NCBI RefSeq assembly: GCF_019204025.1
Contig: NZ_JAGSPB010000001.1
Span: 124,001-188,000, forward strand
Source: Erythrobacter ani
GTDB lineage: Bacteria > Pseudomonadota > Alphaproteobacteria > Sphingomonadales > Sphingomonadaceae
Length of the DNA: 64,000 nucleotides
Direction of reading: 5' to 3'
Below, piece by piece: positions 17,890 to 24,752 of the stretch. The notes under the pieces were generated by a model that saw only the letters and a program-made list of their open reading frames with translations, was not told where the DNA came from and searched no databases. The position numbers were made by a program, and so were the translations under genes. Position 1 is the first letter of the stretch; the number at the start of each line of letters is the position of its first letter.

Positions 17890-18969
17890 TTAGGCAGGCA
17901 ACCGCGCTGCCTCACGGAAGCTCACCAGCTTGCGCCGGTTCTCGTCCCATAGAGTCAGAAGCAAAGGCTTGATCGTCTGACGGGTCGTGAAGCGGTTCAC
18001 TTCAGTCAGTTCCGGATGCACCTTAAGCACGTGCGGCAAGCGATAAAACGGAATGCGACTGGCGAGATGGTGAACGTGGTGTATCCCGATATTCGCGGTG
18101 AACCAGCGCAGCGCGCCCGGCAATTCGAGGTATGAACTTCCAAGCAGAGCCGCATCGTGGAAAGTCCAATCCTTGGCATGGTCCCAGTGCGCGTCCTCAA
18201 ACTGGTGCTGGATGTAAAACAGCCAGACACCCACCGATGCAGCCGTCAGCAGGACCGGCACGAAAACAAGCACGGTTGCCAACAATCCGAACTGGAGGAT
18301 CAATCCGATCATGATGACCGCGATGACCGCATTGGTCGCCATGGCGCTGATCCAGTATATCGACCCGGCCTTCATCAGCCCGATTGGCAAACGGTGACGC
18401 AGCATAAAGAGATATGCAGGGCCGAAACCGAGCAGGACGATGGGGTGCCGGTAAAGCCGATAGCCGAATCGACCCAGCCAAGATTTCTCGCGGAATTCAC
18501 GGACCGTCAGGGTGTCGACATCGCCGAATCCCCGCGCATCCAGATTGCCTGTGCTCGCGTGATGCAGCGCATGTGACCGGCGCCAGCAATCATAGGGCGT
18601 GAGCGTCAGAACCCCAATCGCGCGGCCCAGCCAGTCGTTCGCTTTTCGGCCTTCGAAGAAAGCTCCGTGGCCGCAATCGTGTTGAATGATGAAAAGCCGC
18701 AGTAGAAACAGGCCGGCCAGCGGTGTCGCCAGTAATGCGAGATAATGCCCAGCGGAAACAGCGCTCAGCAATGCTGCGAAGATCGCGACAAATGGTACGA
18801 AAGTGATCGCGAACTCCAACCAGCTTCGCACCGCGTTGGGTGTGCGGAACTTCGCAAGATCGCGCGCAAGCTGGCGCGGGTCGAGCGCCATCGCAGCGCC
18901 ATCGGCCTTCGTCGCCGCAGCGTCGTTTGATAAAGTCGCAGTCACGTTTCTTCCCGAATGTGTTTTCAT
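17890..18969 (-). CDS. Fatty acid desaturase
   Basis: A 359-residue membrane di-iron desaturase. The three histidine boxes are present: H-D-C-G-H (97-101), R-R-S-H-A-L-H-H (H133, H136, H137) and G-I-H-H-V-H-H near 296-300. Hydrophobic segments flank them (about 53-95 and 195-245). The pattern matches acyl-lipid omega desaturases that use lipid-bound acyl chains, though substrate and position are not determined. The ATG at 18969 is the first in frame. It converges on sodB and lies about 55 bases upstream of the end of uvrC, which runs in the same direction. Confidence 0.9.
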   Translation of the reverse strand: MKTHSGRNVTATLSNDAAATKADGAAMALDPRQLARDLAKFRTPNAVRSWLEFAITFVPFVAIFAALLSAVSAGHYLALLATPLAGLFLLRLFIIQHDCGHGAFFEGRKANDWLGRAIGVLTLTPYDCWRRSHALHHASTGNLDARGFGDVDTLTVREFREKSWLGRFGYRLYRHPIVLLGFGPAYLFMLRHRLPIGLMKAGSIYWISAMATNAVIAVIMIGLILQFGLLATVLVFVPVLLTAASVGVWLFYIQHQFEDAHWDHAKDWTFHDAALLGSSYLELPGALRWFTANIGIHHVHHLASRIPFYRLPHVLKVHPELTEVNRFTTRQTIKPLLLTLWDENRRKLVSFREAARLPA

Positions 18970-19024
18970 TTACAAAGCTAGGCAGCAATTACTGCAATGT
19001 CACGACATCCTTTGCGGAATCACC

Positions 19025-20968
19025 CTAAGCCCCGGCATGATAGAAATCGTAAACCTGCCGCGCGACCTTATCGCTCACGCCAGGCGCACGTTGCAGGTCT
19101 TCCAATGCGGCCGCGCGGACTTTGCTCGCGGTGCCGAAGTGGAGCAACAATGCGCGCTTGCGTGCCGGACCGATGCCGGGGATTTCGTCTAGCGGCGAGG
19201 CGGTAATCGCTTTCGATCTCTTCGCCCGGTGTGCGCCGATGGCGAAGCGGTGCACTTCATCGCGAAGTGTCTGGAGATAGAACAGCAGTTTCGAATTGGT
19301 CGGCAGCGTTTTTTCTCTCCCATCGGGAAAGTGAAAGACCTCGCGGCCTTCCCGCCCGTGATGCGGACCCTTTGCGATGCCGATAACGGGGAGGTCTTCG
19401 ATGCCGAGTTCGCCGAGCACTTCCATCACGCTCGACATCTGGCCCTTCCCTCCATCGATGAGGACGAGATCGGGCCAGATCCCTGCGCGCTCGCGGTCCG
19501 GATCATCCTTCATCGCGCGGGTGAATCGCCGTTTCATGACTTCGCGCATCATGGCGAAATCGTCATTGGTTTGCGCCTCGCGAATATTGAACTTGCGATA
19601 TTGCGACTTTTCGAAGCCTTCAACCCCGGCCACGATCATTGCGCCCACCGCTTTGGTGCCTTGTATGTGGCTGTTGTCATAGACCTCGACCCGTTCCGGA
19701 GGTGCCTCCAGTTCGAGAAACTCCGCAAGTTCGCGGTTGACCTTTGCCTTGGTGCCGGTTTCGGCCAGGCGGCGATCGAGCGCTTCAACTGCGTTGCGGC
19801 TGGCCTGCTCCATCAATTTGCGCCTGTCGCCCCGCTGGGGGATCGAAAGGATGACCTTTTTATCCGCGAGTTCCGATAGCGCGGCTTCGATGAGCTCACT
19901 TTCAGGCAACTCGCGATCAACCAGCACGGTCGCCGGGGGCGGCACTTCTTCGTAAAATTGCAGCATGACATCTGAAAGGACCTGCGCCTCGTCGATATCC
20001 TTGATGTGAGCCGGAAAGAAAGCGCGGTGTCCCCAATTCTGCCCGCCTCGGATGAAGAAGGCCTGCACCGCAATATGGCCTCCTTTGGCGGAAAGCGCGA
20101 ACACGTCCGCGTCACCCACGCCGCTCGCATTGATGGCTTGCGAACCCTGGATGAATGTCGCCGCCCGCAACCGGTCGCGCAGGATCGCAGCGGTTTCAAA
20201 ATCGAGATCTTCGGCAGCCTTCGCCATTTGCCTCTCAAGATCGGCCTGCACCTGCCCCGACTTGCCGGCAAGGAAGTCCTTGGCCTGCCGAACCAACCCT
20301 TCGTAATCGTCTTCGGAGACCCGGTCGACGCAAGGCGCCGAACACCGCTTAATCTGATAAAGCAGGCAGGGGCGATCGCGATTGTTGAAGAAGCTGTCGG
20401 TGCACGATCGAAGCAGAAACAGCTTCTGCAGTGCGTTGAGAGTGGTGTTGACGCTGCCCGCACTCGCGAAGGGGCCGTAATAGTTGCCTTTCGCACGCCG
20501 CGCACCGCGATGCTTGTGAATGCGCGGAAACTTGTGATCGCCGCGCAACAGGATGAAAGGGAAGCTCTTGTCATCGCGCAGCAGCACATTGAACGGAGGG
20601 CGGAAGCGTTTGATCAGCTGCGCTTCGAGCAGCAATGCCTCAGCCTCGGAATTGGTAGTGACGATTTCCATGCTGCGGCACTGACTGACCATTCTTTGGA
20701 GCCGCCCAGACAGCCCGGCAACTTGCGCGTAATTCGCTACGCGAGATTTGAGGCTGCGTGCCTTGCCCACATACAGAACGTCACCGCGCGCATCGATCAT
20801 CCGGTAAACGCCCGGCACGGGCTTGAGCGTCTTTACCGTTTCGCGCACCGCAGCGACGCCAGCCTCCAGGTTCGGCTGCGCACGTGCAACCGTGTAGGCC
20901 GCGCGCTCTTCGTGGAAGCGTTCGGCCCCTTGGGGGTTGTGAGGAGTGCCGGCAGACGTTTTCGCCAT
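19025..20968 (-). CDS. uvrC: Excinuclease ABC subunit C
   Basis: Makes both incisions in nucleotide excision repair with UvrB. About 647 residues: the GIY-YIG domain near the N terminus (P-G-V-Y-R-M-I-D and V-L-Y-V-G-K-A-R), the C-x4-C-x3-C-type cluster around R-S-C-T-D-S-F and C-S-A-P-C, a UVR motif, the RNase H-like endonuclease half (D-N-S-H-I-Q-G and L-I-D-G-G-K-G-Q), and a final helix-hairpin-helix pair (I-P-G-I-G-P-A-R). The ATG at 20968 (M-A-K-T-S) is preferred. The frame opens at 21028, which would leave only 29 bases to the divergent flavoprotein gene. Confidence 0.95.
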   Translation of the reverse strand: MAKTSAGTPHNPQGAERFHEERAAYTVARAQPNLEAGVAAVRETVKTLKPVPGVYRMIDARGDVLYVGKARSLKSRVANYAQVAGLSGRLQRMVSQCRSMEIVTTNSEAEALLLEAQLIKRFRPPFNVLLRDDKSFPFILLRGDHKFPRIHKHRGARRAKGNYYGPFASAGSVNTTLNALQKLFLLRSCTDSFFNNRDRPCLLYQIKRCSAPCVDRVSEDDYEGLVRQAKDFLAGKSGQVQADLERQMAKAAEDLDFETAAILRDRLRAATFIQGSQAINASGVGDADVFALSAKGGHIAVQAFFIRGGQNWGHRAFFPAHIKDIDEAQVLSDVMLQFYEEVPPPATVLVDRELPESELIEAALSELADKKVILSIPQRGDRRKLMEQASRNAVEALDRRLAETGTKAKVNRELAEFLELEAPPERVEVYDNSHIQGTKAVGAMIVAGVEGFEKSQYRKFNIREAQTNDDFAMMREVMKRRFTRAMKDDPDRERAGIWPDLVLIDGGKGQMSSVMEVLGELGIEDLPVIGIAKGPHHGREGREVFHFPDGREKTLPTNSKLLFYLQTLRDEVHRFAIGAHRAKRSKAITASPLDEIPGIGPARKRALLLHFGTASKVRAAALEDLQRAPGVSDKVARQVYDFYHAGA

Positions 20969-21057
20969 GGGGTCCAGATAGGGCGAGATACATGGCGTGC
21001 AAAGGGCGTGTCGGTAGGCGATTGGCAATCGGTGCGATCGCGCCTATCCGCAGGGGC

Positions 21058-22242
21058 ATGCAGCAATTCGATGTAATCGTTCTCGGCGCAGGGGCCGCAG
21101 GCCTGATGTGTGCGGCACAGGCCGGACAGCGCGGATTGCGAGTAGCCGTGCTTGAAAAAGCGGAAAAGCCAGGCAAGAAAATCCTGATTTCCGGCGGTGG
21201 GCGCTGCAACTTTACCAACATCAATGCCGGGCCAGGAAACTATCTCTCGGACAATCCGCATTTCGCGAAATCCGCACTCGCCCGGTACACGGCGCAAGAC
21301 TTCGTCGATCTGGTCAACAGGCACGGTATCGCTTGGCATGAGAAAACACTCGGCCAATTGTTCTGCGATGGTTCGGCGGAGCAGATTGTCCAGATGCTGC
21401 TCGACGAATGCCCCGACGACCATGTCCAGATCATCTGCGATGCCGATGTGAGCGCTGTGGAAGCCGTCGATGGAAGTTACGGCGTGATGGCAAACGGCGC
21501 GAGCTACCGCGCACCAAACCTCGTAATCGCGACCGGTGGCCCCTCCATCCCGAAGATGGGAGCAACCGGCTTCGCCTATGATCTTGCACGGCAATTCCGC
21601 CTCAAGGTTGTCGAACCGCGTCCCGCGCTTGTCCCTTTGACCCTCGGCGGAGACGACGTCTTGTTCCGTGAATTGTCGGGCGTGTCGGCACCGGTTCGCG
21701 CAACAGCGGGAGCGGGATCGCGTAAAACGAGCTTCGATGAGGCTGCTCTGTTCACGCACAAAGGCCTTTCCGGACCAGCAATCCTGCAAGTCTCTTCCTA
21801 TTGGAAAAGCAATGAAGCCATCAGCATCGCTTTCCTGAAGCAGGCGGGACCGGAATGGCTCGTAGAGCTTAAACGCGAACGTCCAAAATCCGCACTCAGG
21901 ACCATATTGCGCGAAGACCTCCCGGACCGACTTGCCGATGCCCTTGCCGATCGCCTTGGTATCGATCGGGAACTGGGCAATGTTTCCGACAAGGAATTGC
22001 GTTCTGCTGGGGAAAAAATGGCCAATTGGGAGTTCTTGCCCAACGGAACCGAAGGTTTCGCGAAGGCCGAGGTGACAATCGGCGGCATTGCAACCAGTGA
22101 GCTGTCGTCGAAGACCATGGAAGCCAGGAAATCGCCCGGCCTCTACGCCATCGGTGAAGCCGTGGACGTGACCGGCTGGTTAGGCGGCTATAATTTCCAG
22201 TGGGCATGGTCCAGCGGATACGCCGCAGCGCAGGCGTTCTAG
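21058..22242 (+). CDS. BaiN/RdsA-like NAD(P)/FAD-dependent oxidoreductase (YhiN/HI0933 family)
   Basis: About 394 residues. The FAD-binding G-A-G-A-A-G-L-M near residue 10 is followed by K-I-L-I-S-G-G-G-R-C-N-F-T, the signature of the HI0933/YhiN flavoprotein family. The C-terminal G-W-L-G-G-Y-N-F-Q-W-A-W-S-S-G closes the FAD domain. Some gut members (BaiN) reduce bile-acid intermediates, but most relatives have no known substrate. The frame is open from 20884, but that part lies inside uvrC; the ATG at 21058 starts M-Q-Q-F-D-V-I-V. It is divergent from uvrC with 89 bases between. Confidence 0.88.
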   Translation: MQQFDVIVLGAGAAGLMCAAQAGQRGLRVAVLEKAEKPGKKILISGGGRCNFTNINAGPGNYLSDNPHFAKSALARYTAQDFVDLVNRHGIAWHEKTLGQLFCDGSAEQIVQMLLDECPDDHVQIICDADVSAVEAVDGSYGVMANGASYRAPNLVIATGGPSIPKMGATGFAYDLARQFRLKVVEPRPALVPLTLGGDDVLFRELSGVSAPVRATAGAGSRKTSFDEAALFTHKGLSGPAILQVSSYWKSNEAISIAFLKQAGPEWLVELKRERPKSALRTILREDLPDRLADALADRLGIDRELGNVSDKELRSAGEKMANWEFLPNGTEGFAKAEVTIGGIATSELSSKTMEARKSPGLYAIGEAVDVTGWLGGYNFQWAWSSGYAAAQAF

Positions 22243-22290
22243 CGTCGGCAGGCTTAAATGCTGCTGCAGCGCAACAATATTGCTCCGAAT

Positions 22291-22406
22291 CCTTACCTAG
22301 CGGCAACGTTTGCCGTCTGCGTAAGGTTGTCACAGCACTGAAACACTCCTAGGCCTTGTTTCAGAGCCCGAAAACGGGCCGAAGCGAGCCTAATTTCGGC
22401 TTGCTT
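22291..22406 (+). promoter_or_regulatory. Tandem hairpins upstream of the acyltransferase gene (candidate structured leader or sRNA)
   Basis: Four hairpins lie side by side with almost no spacing: (1) 22291-22326, with CCTTAC/GTAAGG outside and CGGCAA/TTGCCG inside; (2) 22338-22364, CTGAAACA/TGTTTCAG; (3) 22366-22379, GCCCG-AAAA-CGGGC; (4) 22382-22406, a 9-bp stem with one G-T pair, ending just before the CGGGAGAG ribosome binding site of the TTG-started acyltransferase gene. None has a following T-run, so plain termination is unlikely. Whether this is transcribed is not known. Confidence 0.45.
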
Positions 22407-22419
22407 GCGGGAGAGAACC

Positions 22420-23934
22420 TTGCGGCAATTGCAAGGCATGGATTCCTCGTTCGTAGCGTTGGAATCGCCGAATTCGCCGATGCATATCGGCAACCTTCTG
22501 ATTTATAATCCGGCTACTGCACCGGGCGGTTTCGTTCGGTTCAAGGACATTCTGAAGTTCTTCGAAGACCGGATGCAGCTATCGAAGACAATGCGCCAGC
22601 GTCTTGTCCGCGTACCATTCGATCTCGATTACCCTTACTGGATCGAGGATCCGAATTTCGATCTCGAATATCACGTTCGCCATGTCGCCCTTCCGAAACC
22701 TGGTGATTGGCGGCAATTGTGCATTCAGACCGCCCGCATCCACGCACGGCCCATGGACCTGACTCGCCCACCTTGGGAGTTCACGGTCGTTGAGGGCCTC
22801 GACAATGTCCGCGATTTCCCGAAGGGCTGCTTTGGTTTCGTGACGAAGGTCCACCATTCGGCCATCGACGGAATGAGCGGTATCGACCTGATGGAGGCGA
22901 TCCATACGTTGTCGCCTTCTACCGCGCCGCCCAATGAGCCGGACGACTGGAAGCCGGAGAAGATTCCGGGTGCCGTCGAACTTCTCGGCAAATCCTATGT
23001 CAACGCTCTGCTCAATCCGCTCAAGCAGGCTCAAGTCGCCGCTCAGGCGGTTCCGGGTGTGGCGAACGCGATCAAAGGGTTGGTGACTCGCGACTTCAAA
23101 CTCTCCAGCGACTATGTCCCGCCGCGCACGCGGTTCAACCGTTCGATCTCGTCGCATCGTGTGGTCGAAGGGCGCAGCTTCAGTCTCACAGAGCTCAAAT
23201 CGATCCGTGCCCTCCTGCCTGAGGCGAAAGTCAACGATGTCGCTCTCGCCATAATCGGCGGGGCGCTGCACAAGTATCTGACGGCCAAGGACGATCTTCC
23301 GAAAGGCACCATGACGGCGATGGCGCCGATTTCTGTGCGTTCGAACGATGAAAAAGGCGACATGGGCAATCAGGTCGCGGCCATGATCGCACCCCTCGGG
23401 ACCCATATCGCGGATCATGCCAAACGGCTGGAGTACGTTTTCGGTCAGACCAGCAATTCCAAGGCGATGACCAACGCGCTCGGCGCGCGCACCATGACAG
23501 AGGTCAGCAAGGTCAATCCCCTGCTCTACATGGCGCTCGGTTCGCAGCTTTTCAGCCGCGTCAGCCTCGCCCACCGGGTCGCGATGCCATTCAACACCGT
23601 GGTCACGAATGTCCCCGGACCGCCGGTGCACATCTACTCCGCCGGCGCGCGAATGGAGAGCATGGCGCTCTCGCTCATTTGCCTGACCGACGGATTGGGC
23701 CTCGCCCACATTGTGCAGAGCTATGTCGATGAGGCGATCATCAGCTTCACAGCCTGCCGCGATATCATGCCGGATCCCGAATTTTATGCGGACTGCCTGC
23801 AGGAAAGTTTCGACGAGATGCTGGCGGCTGCAAAGGCGGTTGACGCCGAACCGACGAAGAAAACACCGCGCAAGCGGGTAACCAAAACCGCAAAAAAACG
23901 AACAACAGGTCGTACAGTCAAGGAGACGAAGTAA
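22420..23934 (+). CDS. Wax ester synthase/diacylglycerol acyltransferase (WS/DGAT) family
   Basis: About 504 residues. The acyltransferase signature H-H-S-A-I-D-G (145-151) carries the catalytic His, and the N-terminal M-D-S-S-F, S-P-M-H-I-G and C-terminal N-V-P-G-P segments match the WS/DGAT family that makes wax esters or triacylglycerol from acyl-CoA. The TTG at 22420 behind GGGAGAG gives the family-typical M-R-Q-L-Q-G-M-D; an ATG at 22438 is the alternative. The last roughly 34 residues form a Lys/Arg/Thr-rich tail not typical of the family. The TAATG junction couples it to the next hydrolase. Confidence 0.9.
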   Translation: MRQLQGMDSSFVALESPNSPMHIGNLLIYNPATAPGGFVRFKDILKFFEDRMQLSKTMRQRLVRVPFDLDYPYWIEDPNFDLEYHVRHVALPKPGDWRQLCIQTARIHARPMDLTRPPWEFTVVEGLDNVRDFPKGCFGFVTKVHHSAIDGMSGIDLMEAIHTLSPSTAPPNEPDDWKPEKIPGAVELLGKSYVNALLNPLKQAQVAAQAVPGVANAIKGLVTRDFKLSSDYVPPRTRFNRSISSHRVVEGRSFSLTELKSIRALLPEAKVNDVALAIIGGALHKYLTAKDDLPKGTMTAMAPISVRSNDEKGDMGNQVAAMIAPLGTHIADHAKRLEYVFGQTSNSKAMTNALGARTMTEVSKVNPLLYMALGSQLFSRVSLAHRVAMPFNTVVTNVPGPPVHIYSAGARMESMALSLICLTDGLGLAHIVQSYVDEAIISFTACRDIMPDPEFYADCLQESFDEMLAAAKAVDAEPTKKTPRKRVTKTAKKRTTGRTVKETK

Positions 23935-24752
23935 TGGCTAGCATGGCACCAAGTATGCATGCAGGCGGGCGTGAATTACCGGCAGCGGTTCCTCCGAACC
24001 GTTTCTGGACTTTCACAGAGGGCCGCGCATTCTTCGAGCTGGGCGCTTTTTACGCCGCCCGTCCATTTCTTTCCGCACTTCCGAAGGGAGACGGCCATTC
24101 TGTTGTCACCCTTCCCGGTTTTATGGCGACCAACAATTCGACTGCGCCAATGCGGAGACTGCTGAAACGTCTTGGTTACGACGCCCATGGCTGGGATTCC
24201 GGCAGGAACGTCCGCGTGAATGAAGCGCTGCTGTCGAAGCTGGAGTCACAGCTGAGCCGTCTCCATAAGACGAGCGGGCGCAAGGTTTCTCTTATCGGCT
24301 GGAGCCTCGGCGGCGTGCTTGCGCGCGAATTGGCGAAAATCCACCCGGACAAGGTGCGCCTGGTGATGAGCCTCGGCAGCCCGATTTCGGATGATCGAAA
24401 TCATACGAACGCGGCGCGTCTGTTCGAGTTCTTCAACGGCAAGGAGCCGGAAGAGTTGCGCGGCGGTCAATTCCAGGGCCTCGATACGGCACCTCCGGTT
24501 CCAACGACCTCTGTCTACACCAGAACTGATGGCATCGTGCATTGGCGTGGAAGCGTACAGCATCCAGAGAATACGCATGCGGACCATCCCAGCGAAAATA
24601 TCGAGGTTTATGCGAGCCATCTCGGCCTCGGCTTCAATCCATCCGTGATGGTGGCAATGGCCGATCGGCTGGGTCAAGCCGAAGGCGAATGGTCTCCGTT
24701 CGAGCCGAAGCTTCACCAGCGGCTCCTCTTCCCGAAAGTGAAACTCAGCTAG
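23934..24752 (+). CDS. Alpha/beta hydrolase (lipase/esterase-like)
   Basis: A 272-residue alpha/beta hydrolase with nucleophile elbow G-W-S-L-G-G (Ser124), an upstream L-P-G-F-M-A-T loop and a likely catalytic His in Y-A-S-H-L-G-L. No signal peptide is seen. It is translationally coupled to the WS/DGAT gene (TAATG), which suggests a role with the same neutral lipids or acyl donors, perhaps hydrolysis or chaperoning. Its TAG shares the CTAG tetranucleotide with the stop of the convergent receptor gene. Confidence 0.85.
   Translation: MASMAPSMHAGGRELPAAVPPNRFWTFTEGRAFFELGAFYAARPFLSALPKGDGHSVVTLPGFMATNNSTAPMRRLLKRLGYDAHGWDSGRNVRVNEALLSKLESQLSRLHKTSGRKVSLIGWSLGGVLARELAKIHPDKVRLVMSLGSPISDDRNHTNAARLFEFFNGKEPEELRGGQFQGLDTAPPVPTTSVYTRTDGIVHWRGSVQHPENTHADHPSENIEVYASHLGLGFNPSVMVAMADRLGQAEGEWSPFEPKLHQRLLFPKVKLS

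Noticed and set aside
20006-21076. A 356-residue plus-strand frame across uvrC
   Set aside because: Shadow of the uvrC coding sequence; UvrC domains are clear on the minus strand.
22579-23709. A 376-residue minus-strand frame in the WS/DGAT gene
   Set aside because: Antisense shadow with no recognisable domain.
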